Shown here piece after piece: positions 8,962-17,428 of a DNA stretch of 64,000 nt. The first letter of the stretch is position 1. Each line of letters opens with the position of its first letter. The stretch covers positions 372,001 through 436,000 of the forward strand of contig CCNA01000006.1 of the NCBI GenBank assembly GCA_000824805.1, given 5' to 3'. The notes under the pieces are model-generated. The model made no database searches. It saw nothing but the letters and a program-made list of their open reading frames with translations, and was not told the origin of the DNA. The position numbers and the translations under genes are program-made. The DNA comes from Mesorhizobium sp. SOD10. Lineage in GTDB: Bacteria > Pseudomonadota > Alphaproteobacteria > Rhizobiales > Rhizobiaceae.

Positions 8962-10074
8962 TCAGGTGAGCGTGGTGTCGGCCGTGCTGTCGTCGGGCAG
9001 GAGTTTCGCATCGGCGCCGTCGAAGCAGAGCTCGACCTTCTCGCCTAAGCTAAAACTTTCGCCGGCGAGAGGCGAACGCACGATTGCGGTCGAGCCGTCC
9101 GCGAGCTTCACTTCATATTTCGAGCCTGAACCGAGATAGATCGCCTCGGCGATCGTTCCCGACAGCCGGTTCGTGCCGGCGGCGTCCCGCCCCGGCCGGC
9201 GGATGACGAGTTTCTCCGGCCGCAGCAGCATCACCGCATTGGCTTCGCCGGCAAGACGCCGCGGCGCGCTGACGGTTTCGCCGGCGATGGTCAGCGCCGT
9301 GCCGGTGCCGTCGCTCTTCACCTCGCCGCGCAGCACGGTGGAATCGCCGATGAAGCGGCCGACGAACAACGTCGCCGGCTGGTCGTAGAGCTGCCGGCCG
9401 GTGCCGACCTGCTCGATGCGCCCGCGGTTGAAGACGGCGATCCGGTCCGACAGCACCAATGCCTCTTCCTGGTCGTGCGTGACATAGACGAAGGTGGTGC
9501 CGAGCTCGCGGTGGATGCGCTTGATCTCGAGCTGCAGCCATTCGCGCAGCTTCTTGTCGAGCGCGCCGAGCGGCTCGTCCATCAGGAGCAGCGGCGGATC
9601 GAAGACGATCGAGCGCGCCAGCGCGACGCGCTGCTGCTGGCCGCCGGACAATTCGCTCGGATAACGATGCGCGAAGTCGCCCATCTTGACCATATCGAGC
9701 GCTTTCGCGACGCGTTTCTTCCGCTCTTCCTGTGCGATGCCGCGCAACGTCAGCGGATAGGCGACGTTGCGACCGACCGTCATATGCGGGAACAGCGCAT
9801 AATGCTGGAAGACGACGCCGATGTTGCGCTTATGCGCTGGCACGCCGACGACGCTCTTTCCCCCGACCAGAAGCTGGCCGCTGGTCACGTCGGTGAAGCC
9901 GGCAATGACGTTGAGCGTCGTCGTCTTGCCCGAGCCGCTAGGCCCCAGCAGCGTCATGAACTCGCCGGGCTCGATCCTGAGCGAGACGCCGTCCAGCGCC
10001 TTGAACGAGCCATAGGCCTTGCTGACCGTGTCGAGATCGATCGCGGCGCCGCGATTTTCCGCTCTCGGGTTCAT
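8962..10074 (-). CDS. ABC transporter ATP-binding protein, spermidine/putrescine type (PotA-like)
   Basis: Energises a polyamine-type importer. 370 residues from the ATG at 10074. Walker A GPSGSGKTT (about residue 42), signature LSGGQQQR, Walker B LLLMDEPLGALD and switch VTHDQEEA are all intact, followed by a C-terminal TOBE domain (about residues 280-360). The start overlaps the upstream permease stop by 4 nt. The open frame continues upstream into the permease gene but is not coding there. Confidence 0.92.
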   Translation of the reverse strand: MNPRAENRGAAIDLDTVSKAYGSFKALDGVSLRIEPGEFMTLLGPSGSGKTTTLNVIAGFTDVTSGQLLVGGKSVVGVPAHKRNIGVVFQHYALFPHMTVGRNVAYPLTLRGIAQEERKKRVAKALDMVKMGDFAHRYPSELSGGQQQRVALARSIVFDPPLLLMDEPLGALDKKLREWLQLEIKRIHRELGTTFVYVTHDQEEALVLSDRIAVFNRGRIEQVGTGRQLYDQPATLFVGRFIGDSTVLRGEVKSDGTGTALTIAGETVSAPRRLAGEANAVMLLRPEKLVIRRPGRDAAGTNRLSGTIAEAIYLGSGSKYEVKLADGSTAIVRSPLAGESFSLGEKVELCFDGADAKLLPDDSTADTTLT

Positions 10075-10868
10075 AGGCGTCCCTTCCGCTCGCGGCCAAG
10101 GAGGAGCATGCCGCCGCCGATCAGGATCGTGGTGGCGCATAACAGGATGGTGCCGACAGCCGCGACCGTCGGGTCGGCATCGCGCGTGATCGAGGAAAAT
10201 ATCTGCACCGGCAATGTCTTGAGATAGGGGTTGGTGATGAAGAGCGACACCACGATCTCGTCGAAGGAGGTGGCGAAGGCGAACAGCAGGCCCGACAGAA
10301 TGCCGGGCAGGATCAGCGGCAGCGTCACCGTGCGAAACGTCGTCAGCGCGCCGGCTCCGAGGCTTGCCGCCGCCGTCTCCAGCCGTCTGTCGAACACTTC
10401 GAGATTGGCCGAGACCGCGATCAGCACGAAGGGCAGTGCGAGGATGGTGTGCGCGAGCACGAACCCGGTCAGCGTACCGACGAGCTGCGCATCGAGATAG
10501 ACGGCATAGATGCCGATGGCCAAGACCACGCCAGGCACCACCATCGGCGTCAGCATCAGCATGCGCAAGAGATTGGCCGGCCGCGCCTTCATGCGGTCGA
10601 GGCCGAAGGCAGCCAGCGTGCCGAGCACCGTCGCCAGCACCGCTACCAGCGAGGCGACCTTGAGCGAGTTGAGGAAGCTGGTCGACCATTCCGGATTGGT
10701 GGCGAAGTTCTGGTACCACTGCCAGGAAAAGCCTTGCGGCGGAAAAGCGAGCGACTTGTTCTCGTTGAACGACATCGGCACGACGACCAGCGTCGGCGCC
10801 ACCAGCCAGATCGCCACTAGCAGGCAGACGAGGCCGAGGATCACGCGGGTGAGCGGCTTCATTTCCAT
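10071..10868 (-). CDS. ABC transporter permease, PotC-like
   Basis: 265-residue inner-membrane permease with six predicted helices. The EAA loop for ATPase contact is ETAAASLGAGALTTFRTVTL followed by PLILPGI. Start chosen at MEMKPLTRVILG (10868), whose ATG shares one base with the stop of the preceding permease; its own stop overlaps the ATPase start. This tight coupling argues for a single complex. Confidence 0.9.
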   Translation of the reverse strand: MEMKPLTRVILGLVCLLVAIWLVAPTLVVVPMSFNENKSLAFPPQGFSWQWYQNFATNPEWSTSFLNSLKVASLVAVLATVLGTLAAFGLDRMKARPANLLRMLMLTPMVVPGVVLAIGIYAVYLDAQLVGTLTGFVLAHTILALPFVLIAVSANLEVFDRRLETAAASLGAGALTTFRTVTLPLILPGILSGLLFAFATSFDEIVVSLFITNPYLKTLPVQIFSSITRDADPTVAAVGTILLCATTILIGGGMLLLGRERKGRL

Positions 10869-11737
10869 CAGCGTCGCCCCGCTTCCCGATGTCTGGACCG
10901 CATGACCGGCGCCGCCAGCGCCAGCAGCACAAAGGTTGTGACCAGCAGCACCACGCCCATGGCGCCGCCGCGCCCCCACTGCAGAAGGCTCAGCACCTGC
11001 GTCTGCACCAGCGTCGACAGCATGGTCGAACGCGGTCCGCCGAGCAGCGCCGGCGTGATGTAGAAACCCAGCGCCAGGATGAAGACGATGATCGCGCCGG
11101 CATAGACGCCCGGCAGCGACAGCGGCAGATAGACCGTGAAGAAAGCGCGGGACGGCCGCGCGCCCAGGCTTCGCGCCGCCTGCACCAGCCGAAGGTCGAT
11201 GCCCTTCATCACCGAATAGAGCGGCAGGATCATGAAGGGCAGCAGCACCTGCGCCATGCCGATCACCACGCCCGTCTGGGTGCGAATCAGCCGGACGCCG
11301 TCGAAGCCGGCTGATCTCAGCAGCGAATTGATGACGCCGGAATCCTGCAGCAGGATCACCCAGGAGAGCGTGCGCACCACGCCACTCACCCAGAATGGGA
11401 TCAAGACGCAAAGCACGAGGACGAGCCGTGCGCGCGGCCCGACCGCGGTCATCAGATAGGCGTAAGGATAAGCGCAAAGCACGCAGACCACAGTCACCCA
11501 GGCCGAGATGGTGAAGGTGCGCTGGAGCACCGTCAGGTTGACCGGGGCGCCGAAGAACCAGACATAGTTCTGCGGGCCCCATTGCGGCTCCGACAGGCTG
11601 CGCAGCACGATGGTGAGCAGCGGGTATCCGATCACGGCTACCAGCAGGAGGAGCGCCGGCAGCGTGAGCGCGTAAGGCCGCCATGCCCAGCCCGCCCGTT
11701 GCGGGACGGAAGGCGTCGTCGGGTCGAGCGCGCTCAC
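10868..11737 (-). CDS. ABC transporter permease, PotB-like
   Basis: 289-residue inner-membrane permease beginning MSALDPTTPSVPQRAGWAW, with a first membrane segment at about residues 20-42. The EAA loop is VQAARSLGARPSRAFFTVYL followed by PLSLPGV. Pairs with the PotC-like permease whose gene overlaps its 3' end. Lies 22 nt downstream of the binding-protein gene. Confidence 0.9.
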   Translation of the reverse strand: MSALDPTTPSVPQRAGWAWRPYALTLPALLLLVAVIGYPLLTIVLRSLSEPQWGPQNYVWFFGAPVNLTVLQRTFTISAWVTVVCVLCAYPYAYLMTAVGPRARLVLVLCVLIPFWVSGVVRTLSWVILLQDSGVINSLLRSAGFDGVRLIRTQTGVVIGMAQVLLPFMILPLYSVMKGIDLRLVQAARSLGARPSRAFFTVYLPLSLPGVYAGAIIVFILALGFYITPALLGGPRSTMLSTLVQTQVLSLLQWGRGGAMGVVLLVTTFVLLALAAPVMRSRHREAGRR

Positions 11738-11759
11738 TGGCTTTGCCTCTTTCAGCCGG

Positions 11760-12833
11760 TCAGTTGCCGGCCATCAGCGCTGACCACTTCTCCTGCGCCA
11801 CGGCGAAGTTCGGCACCCAGAACTTGAAGTTCTGCTTGTAGCCCTGCTTTTGGCGCTCCGGCGTGTTGGTCAGGAAGGCGGCGACGGAAGCGTCGACCTT
11901 GGGCTGCGCCTCGCTGTTGATCGGCGTGTAGGACGTCTTCTCGGTCAGGATTTCCTGGGCATTCTTGCCGAGATAGGCGTTGAGCAGCGCATAAGCGGCA
12001 TCCGTATCCTTGACGCCGACCGGTATCGTCATCTGGTCCATCACCACCAGCCAGTCCTGCCATGCCGGCGCGTATTTTGCGCCGTTCTTGACAGCGGTCA
12101 TGGCGCGGCCGGTCCACATCATCAGCATGTCGGCCTCGCCCGATTCGGCGAGCTGCTGCGATTCAGCGCCCGTCTTCCAGAAGATGGTGTCGGGACCGAG
12201 CTTGCGGATCACGTCGATAGCCTTGTCGATATCGGCCACCGTCATCGCCTTCGGATCGCCGCCTGCATATTTGAAGGCCTGTTCGAGCAATCCGCCGGCC
12301 GGGCTGCCCGAACCGTCGATGCCGCGCACGCCCGGGAACTTTTCGGTGTCGAAGAAGTCGGCCCAACTCTTGGGCGCATTATTCTTGTACTTCTCCTTGT
12401 TGTACATCAGCACGACGCCGTAGTTCATCGCCGGCACTGAGCACTCGCCGACCTGGCCTTCCGGGATTTTCGAGACGTCGAGCTTCGTCAGATCCAGCTT
12501 CTGGAACAGCTTGCCGCAGTAGACGTAAGGCGGCAGGTCGTCGGTATCGACGACGTCCCAGGTGACATTGCCGGATTCGACCTGCGCCTGCAGCTTGGCG
12601 ATCTCGGTCGGACCGTCATTGAGCAGCTTGACGCCGGACTTGTCGACGAACTCCTTCAGCGCCGCGACCTGGCCGTCCTGATAGATGCCGCCATAGGAGA
12701 CGAAGGTCAGGGTCTTGCCCTTGAGCGAGCCTTCTTTCACCTCGCCCGCCACGGGCTTGTCCTGCGCGAAGGCCGCGCCGGTCAGAACGCCAAGCGCCAG
12801 GACGGCGCCGATACCATATGTCGATTTCAGCAT
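11760..12833 (-). CDS. Extracellular solute-binding protein, polyamine type (PotD/PotF-like)
   Basis: Periplasmic receptor of the importer. 357 residues: signal peptide MLKSTYGIGAVLALGVLTG ending in AFA-Q, then the motif TLTFVSYGGIYQDGQVAALK and a SBP_bac_8-type fold. Start set at 12833 because GGGAGAG lies about 8 nt upstream; the longer frame from 12854 would place that ribosome-binding site inside the gene. Putrescine, spermidine or another cationic compound is likely, but the binding-site residues were not aligned. Confidence 0.88.
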   Translation of the reverse strand: MLKSTYGIGAVLALGVLTGAAFAQDKPVAGEVKEGSLKGKTLTFVSYGGIYQDGQVAALKEFVDKSGVKLLNDGPTEIAKLQAQVESGNVTWDVVDTDDLPPYVYCGKLFQKLDLTKLDVSKIPEGQVGECSVPAMNYGVVLMYNKEKYKNNAPKSWADFFDTEKFPGVRGIDGSGSPAGGLLEQAFKYAGGDPKAMTVADIDKAIDVIRKLGPDTIFWKTGAESQQLAESGEADMLMMWTGRAMTAVKNGAKYAPAWQDWLVVMDQMTIPVGVKDTDAAYALLNAYLGKNAQEILTEKTSYTPINSEAQPKVDASVAAFLTNTPERQKQGYKQNFKFWVPNFAVAQEKWSALMAGN

Positions 12834-12870
12834 GACGATAACTCTCCCATTCATGCCCGCGTTTGATCGG

Positions 12871-13539
12871 TTACCTGGCGGCGGGCGGTTTCCAGGTCGT
12901 GTATTGATCGAGCTCGGCGCGCGCCGAGGTCGGCGGCGCGATGATCCACATCACTTCGGCCCGGCCGCTGCCGATGTTCTCCGCGCGATGCGGGGTGGAT
13001 GTTGTGTATTCGACGCTATCGCCCTCTTCGAGGACATGGCGCGCCTCGCCAAGCGAGATCTCGACGATGCCGCGCAGCACGATCAGCATCTCGTGCGCGT
13101 CGCCATGCGTGTATTGGTCGGGGCCGGTCGAGCCGCCGATTTCGAACTCGCCGACATAGACTTCCATGTCGCTGAGCGGCGGCCGCGACAAGAGCATCTT
13201 GCGGCAGCCGTCGCTGGGCGGCAGGCTTGGCCGCTCGCTGCGCCTGAGCACGCCATGGTGATTTGGAGCCGTGCTCTCCGCAAACAGCAGCGCGACGCTG
13301 ACTCCGAGCGCAGAAGCCATCTGATTGAGCGATGCCGTGCTGGCACCAGTCAGGCCACGCTCAAGCTGGCTGATGAAGCTGGCGCTGGTGCCGGTCGCCT
13401 CTGCCAGATCGCGCAAGGAAAGGCGGCGGGCAAGGCGAAGGCTCTTGAGCCGTATGCCCAGCACTTCCTGGGCGGCCGTCGCGACCGAACCGTTCTTGTT
13501 CCCGATCGGAGCCTGGCCTTTATCGGAAGCCTTCGGCAT
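12871..13539 (-). CDS. XRE-family regulator with C-terminal cupin (PuuR-like)
   Basis: 222 residues: N-terminal helix-turn-helix (about residues 30-85, LRDLAEATGTSASFISQLER) and a C-terminal cupin ligand domain (about 130-210, YTHGDAHEMLIVLRGIVEIS). This is the architecture of PuuR, the repressor of putrescine use in E. coli. First gene of the minus-strand operon, 37 nt before the binding-protein gene. ATG at 13539 is preceded by GGAGA. A perfect 10-bp-arm palindrome at 13563-13585, just upstream, is the obvious candidate operator, suggesting autoregulation. Confidence 0.88.
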   Translation of the reverse strand: MPKASDKGQAPIGNKNGSVATAAQEVLGIRLKSLRLARRLSLRDLAEATGTSASFISQLERGLTGASTASLNQMASALGVSVALLFAESTAPNHHGVLRRSERPSLPPSDGCRKMLLSRPPLSDMEVYVGEFEIGGSTGPDQYTHGDAHEMLIVLRGIVEISLGEARHVLEEGDSVEYTTSTPHRAENIGSGRAEVMWIIAPPTSARAELDQYTTWKPPAAR

Positions 13540-13562
13540 CTCGTTTGTTCTCCACTGCACAT

Positions 13563-13585
13563 TTTGTACAGTGCTACTGTACAAA
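13563..13585. promoter_or_regulatory. Palindromic operator upstream of the PuuR-like regulator
   Basis: Perfect inverted repeat with arms TTTGTACAGT and ACTGTACAAA around a 3-nt spacer. It ends 23 nt upstream of the regulator's start codon, where the promoter should be. A dimeric XRE protein would bind such a site; repression of the whole uptake and oxidation operon by its first gene product is the natural reading. I found no second copy in the window. Confidence 0.75.
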
Positions 13586-13684
13586 TAGCAAGCGGCGAGA
13601 ATCCAGCCAAAACCAGCCTTCAGGTAGGCCAGTCGGCCGGACCGATGGATCGATGGTTCTTCGTCCAGGAGTAAAAGCGCGGGT

Positions 13685-15574
13685 TCAGCCCTCGCCCGAC
13701 AGATCGCGGCGCGCCTTGTCGAGCTCTTCGGCATAGCGGCGCATCAGATGGCTTTCGGTAAGCAGGCCAAGCACGATGCGCTCGTCGAAGTCCTCGACCA
13801 CCGCCAGTTCTTCGGCCCCGGTGCGCTGAAAGGTCTCGGCCGCGGTCTGGACGTTCATCGAAGGCACCAGCACGGCGTCCTTGAATTGGGCCAGCGCGCT
13901 CACGGGCGTATCGTCGTCGGAGCGATCGCTATGCAGTTCCGCCACCAGCAGCATGCCGACATATTGGTCGGCCTGCTCGACGGCGATGACGCGCTGTCTC
14001 GAGCCGAGCGGGACCTCCTTGCGGAATTCGGCGAGCGTGGTCGAGGCGGGGATAGTGCGAACATCCTTGCGCATCATCGAACCGACGGTGAGGCTGCGCA
14101 TCCAGCCGACGTCATGCGCGCTGCGGATCGTCTCGCCGCGCAGATGGAAGCGCCAGGTCGAGAAGGAGTAGCCGAAGGTCTCGCGCACCAGGATCGCCGA
14201 CATGATCGAGGCCGCGAGTACCACGCCGGTGAGCGTCAAGTCGCGGGTCGATTCCAGCGCCAGGAACGTCATGGTGAGCGGGCCGCCGACGACGCCGACC
14301 GCAAGCGAGGTCATGCCGACCACGGCGGCAACCGCCGGGTCGATGCCGATCGACGGCGTGGTCAGCGCCATGACGCCGGCAAAGACCTTGCCGAGCAAAG
14401 CCCCAAGGAAAAGCGAGGCGAAGAACAGGCCGCCGCGGAAGCCGGAGCCGAGCGAGATGGCGGAGGCCGCCAGCTTCAGCACGAAGACGCTCGCCACCAC
14501 CGGCAGCGCGTAGTTCATGGCGAATTCGCGATGCAGCGCGCCGTGGCCGCTGGAGAGCACTTGCGGCGTTACCAATCCGAGCAGGCCGACGAAGATCCCG
14601 CCGATGAAGGGCCTGACCGAGGAGTCGATCGACAACCGCACGAAGACGCGCTCGACGATGCTCACCAGATGCATGATGGCGATCGAGGCCGCTCCGCCGA
14701 GCAGCCCCAGAAGCAGGAACGGCACATATTCGCTGGCGGTCAAGTTCGGCAAGCCCGACAGTTCCAGCGGAAACGGCACGCCGCCGAACACTTCCGCCGT
14801 CAGCGAGGCCGAGATTGCCGCCGTCATCACCGGTGCCACATTGGCGACGGAGTAGATGCCGATCACCAGCTCGAAACCGTAGAAGGCGCCGGTCAGCGGC
14901 GCGTCGAAGGCGGCCGCGATCGCACCGGCGGCACCGCAGCCGACCAGAACGCGCACGTCATTGCGGCGCAGGTGGAAGGCGCGGGCAAGCCGGGAAGCAA
15001 TGCCGGAGCCGATCTGCGTGTAGCCGGCTTCCAAGCCGACCGAGGCGCCGAAGCCGCTGGAGATCATCGTCTGCACCACGATGATGAACGTGTCGGTGAG
15101 CGACATGCGCCCGCCATAGAGCGCGTTGGCCTCGATCGGGTCGACCGGCGTGCGGAACTTGCGCTTTCTGAGCCAGATCACAGAAAGGCCGAGCAATAAG
15201 CCGCCGATCGCCGGATACATCGCCTGCGTAGGATCGGCGAGCGAGAACATCGCGGAAAGCCGGCCGCCCGGCTGCACGTCGAACAGCAGCCAATGCATGC
15301 CTTGCACCAGCGCGCTCATGCCGGTGACTAGGCCACCAGCGATCACGCCGACCACGCCTGCCATCAGCACGATTACGATGCCGCGCGCCTCGAGCACGGG
15401 AATCGAACTGATCAGCACCGCGCGAAGCCGGCGGGCGTAGACTTGTGGGTCGTTTCTGGCAGGCAACGGAACGGCTCGCCGGTATGCGAAGGAAAAACAG
15501 TTGCCGTGCCTGATACGCGCGGCGGCTATGCGTGGCAACCGCAATGCCGACCGCTTGTGGCGCGATTTTGGCAT
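13685..15574 (-). CDS. ClC-family chloride channel/antiporter with CBS domains
   Basis: 629-residue membrane protein with a ClC core at about residues 60-490 and a C-terminal CBS pair at about 505-620. ClC signatures are recognisable but diverged: GSGIP appears as GSGIA and the GREGP gating region reads GLEAGYTQ, keeping the glutamate; GSGFRGGLFFASLFLGALLG matches the third signature. No ribosome-binding site is visible for the ATG at 15574 and the first 40 residues are arginine-rich, so the true start may be downstream. Transports chloride or another small anion; the CBS pair suggests regulation by nucleotides. Confidence 0.88.
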   Translation of the reverse strand: MPKSRHKRSALRLPRIAAARIRHGNCFSFAYRRAVPLPARNDPQVYARRLRAVLISSIPVLEARGIVIVLMAGVVGVIAGGLVTGMSALVQGMHWLLFDVQPGGRLSAMFSLADPTQAMYPAIGGLLLGLSVIWLRKRKFRTPVDPIEANALYGGRMSLTDTFIIVVQTMISSGFGASVGLEAGYTQIGSGIASRLARAFHLRRNDVRVLVGCGAAGAIAAAFDAPLTGAFYGFELVIGIYSVANVAPVMTAAISASLTAEVFGGVPFPLELSGLPNLTASEYVPFLLLGLLGGAASIAIMHLVSIVERVFVRLSIDSSVRPFIGGIFVGLLGLVTPQVLSSGHGALHREFAMNYALPVVASVFVLKLAASAISLGSGFRGGLFFASLFLGALLGKVFAGVMALTTPSIGIDPAVAAVVGMTSLAVGVVGGPLTMTFLALESTRDLTLTGVVLAASIMSAILVRETFGYSFSTWRFHLRGETIRSAHDVGWMRSLTVGSMMRKDVRTIPASTTLAEFRKEVPLGSRQRVIAVEQADQYVGMLLVAELHSDRSDDDTPVSALAQFKDAVLVPSMNVQTAAETFQRTGAEELAVVEDFDERIVLGLLTESHLMRRYAEELDKARRDLSGEG

Positions 15575-15624
15575 TGGGCGAATTAGGCTTAAGCAAGACT
15601 TGTCGCGCGACCAAGGAGATAGAT

Positions 15625-16134
15625 TTAATCAGCTAAGGGGATGGTCAGTGGGCCGCAATCATCTTCCGCGACGAAGATCGCCAGCAGCTCCGCCGGCTCC
15701 GTGGCGCTCGCGTTCTCGGCGAAGGCGTGGATCGCGCCCGGCGCTTCGAACTAGGTCTGGCCCTGAGTGTAGGTCACCGCCGGGCTGCCTTCCATCTGCG
15801 AGCGCAACGCTCCCTTGACGACGAAGGCCGTGACGGAGCCCGGATGACGGTGGCGCGGCGTGTAGGCATTGGGCGGGAATTCGACCAGCGCCGTGGTGAC
15901 CGAATGCCCAGGCACATTCGGCAGCTTTTCGCAGGAAAGCGGCTTCACCGTGGTGGTCGGACGCGCCGCCGCCCCTTCCCCGGCATCGGCCCCCATCATG
16001 TGGATATGCACGTCCGTTCCACCTGCGGCGGTGAATGCCCGGTGGTGCTGGACTACAGCCATGCCAAGCAGCCCGGCAGTGATGGCGGCAACGCCGAGCA
16101 GCGTCAGGCCCCGGGAAGAAACATCTTCGACCAT
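15625..16134 (-). pseudogene. Cupin-domain membrane/periplasmic protein interrupted by a TAG stop
   Basis: The reading frame from the ATG at 16134 encodes an N-terminal membrane segment (GLTLLGVAAITAGLLGMAVV) and a cupin core (PPNAYTPRHRHPGSVTAFVV), then stops at an amber codon at 15753-15751. Reading through, the same frame continues cleanly for 41 residues (FEAPGAIHAFAENASATEPA onward, ending TIPLAD) to a TAA at 15627-15625. The continuation is typical cupin C-terminus, and a tryptophan codon TGG changed to TAG would explain the stop. Either a recent pseudogene, a sequencing error or readthrough. The truncated product would be 127 residues. Confidence 0.8.
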
Positions 16135-16150
16135 GACAGCAACCCCTCTC

Positions 16151-16879
16151 TCATGCGTTCAGCCGGAAATCGGCCCGCCAGCCAAGCGCGCTGACAGCTT
16201 TGTCGGTCGTGATGTGACCGTTCGGCTCCGCGACATTGAAGGCGCCTTGTGCGCCCCGCTCGACGGCAAGCAGCGCCGCGTAAGCGGCGGCGTCGACATG
16301 GACAGCGGGCTCCACGGCGCTTTCCGCGCCGGTGCCCGGTCCGTAGAGGTGGCCGTAGCGGAGCACGATGCCGGTGATCGGCGAGGCACCGAGCACATGT
16401 TTCTCCAGCGCAATGACGCCGCCGACGCTGACGGCGCGGCCGCCTTCCGCGCCGCTGTCCAGCGGATCGGTCTCGGCATGCGGCTCAGCACCCGGCTCGT
16501 AGACCCAGGCGATGCTCTGCGCGATCAGCCGCTTGGCATTGGCCGCCTTCGCTGCCTCGACGAGATTGCGCGTTCCCTCATCGCGAATGCGGGCGTTGCG
16601 TATGGCTGCCTCAGCCATTTTCGATGGATCGAGCCCAGCCGGCAGATCCGTAAGCTGGTGGATGACGATCTCCGGCCTACCCGCTGCGACCGCGGCGCGC
16701 AGTGCATTTGCATCGAACACGTCGACCACCACGGGATCGGCGCCAATCGCTCGAAGATCTTCGGCTTTTGCCGCCCGGCGAGTCGTCGCCGTCACCTGAT
16801 GACCGGCCGCCGCCAGCTGCGGCACCAACCGGCGGCCGATCGCGCCCGAGCCGCCCGCAAGAAAAATACGATGGCCCAT
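16151..16879 (-). CDS. NAD(P)-dependent epimerase/reductase (atypical SDR)
   Basis: 242 residues with N-terminal nucleotide-binding motif FLAGGSGAIGRRLVPQL (GGxGxxG). The Tyr-x-x-x-Lys catalytic pair of extended SDRs is not obvious, so it may be an NAD(P)H-binding reductase of the NmrA/atypical group. Divergent from a MarR regulator; an inverted repeat in the shared 62-nt gap suggests MarR control. Likely acts on a small electrophile or aromatic compound; substrate unknown. Confidence 0.8.
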   Translation of the reverse strand: MGHRIFLAGGSGAIGRRLVPQLAAAGHQVTATTRRAAKAEDLRAIGADPVVVDVFDANALRAAVAAGRPEIVIHQLTDLPAGLDPSKMAEAAIRNARIRDEGTRNLVEAAKAANAKRLIAQSIAWVYEPGAEPHAETDPLDSGAEGGRAVSVGGVIALEKHVLGASPITGIVLRYGHLYGPGTGAESAVEPAVHVDAAAYAALLAVERGAQGAFNVAEPNGHITTDKAVSALGWRADFRLNA

Positions 16880-16900
16880 CGTCTTTCTTTCCTCGTTGCG

Positions 16901-16943
16901 ATAATGTCAGAGTACGAACAACATATAAGAGCTCTGATATTAT
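16901..16943. promoter_or_regulatory. Inverted repeat in the MarR/reductase divergent promoter region
   Basis: Two 12-nt half-sites, ATAATGTCAGAG at 16901-16912 and CTCTGATATTAT at 16932-16943, are reverse complements with one mismatch. The right half overlaps the MarR start codon. AGAGCTCT between them is itself palindromic. The position between divergent genes, one encoding a MarR protein, fits autoregulated control of both genes. Confidence 0.65.
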
Positions 16944-17415
16944 GCGCAAGAGGAATCCCTCCATTCCGTCCGCCGGTGAAGGCAAGCGCGGCGAGCAAGG
17001 CTATCTCGGCTATCTGCTGCGCCAGGCGGCCGGTGCCTACCGGTTGAAGGTGGAACGGGCGCTGGATGAATTCGGCGTCACGCAGGCGCAGTTCGCGGCC
17101 CTCACCATGATCTCGGCCTATCCCGGCCTGTCCAATGCCGACCTGGCCCGGCTGGCCGTGCTGACGCCGCAGACGGTGAGCGTGATCGTCGGCAATCTGG
17201 AAAGGGCCGGCTCGCTTATCCGTCGGCCGCATGCCGTCCACGGCCGCATCCAGCATCTCGACCTTTCGGACAGCGGCCGCGCTTTGCTGAAGAAATGCCG
17301 GGAACGTGTCTACAGGCTCGAAGGCGAACTGGCCACCGGCCTTTCCGCCGCGGAGGAACGCGCCGTGCGGCGCTGGCTGGTCGCCGTCGCGACCGCGGAC
17401 GCGGCACAGGCGTAA
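16942..17415 (+). CDS. MarR-family transcriptional regulator
   Basis: 157 residues from the ATG at 16942. Winged-helix DNA-binding core at about residues 45-110 (VTQAQFAALTMISAYPGLSN and LARLAVLTPQTVSVIVGNLE), with the wing RRPHAVHGRIQHLDLSDSGR. The frame extends upstream to 16702, but this would run through the operator and into the divergent gene. Divergent partner is a NAD(P) reductase, a common pairing for redox or aromatic-compound sensors. Confidence 0.9.
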   Translation: MRKRNPSIPSAGEGKRGEQGYLGYLLRQAAGAYRLKVERALDEFGVTQAQFAALTMISAYPGLSNADLARLAVLTPQTVSVIVGNLERAGSLIRRPHAVHGRIQHLDLSDSGRALLKKCRERVYRLEGELATGLSAAEERAVRRWLVAVATADAAQA

Positions 17416-17428
17416 TGCCTTCCGACGT

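Noticed and set aside
13748..15199. A 483-codon frame antisense to the ClC gene
   Set aside because: Its product is rich in Arg, His, Asp and Gly, as expected of a shadow frame, and the ClC gene on the other strand has clear family motifs.
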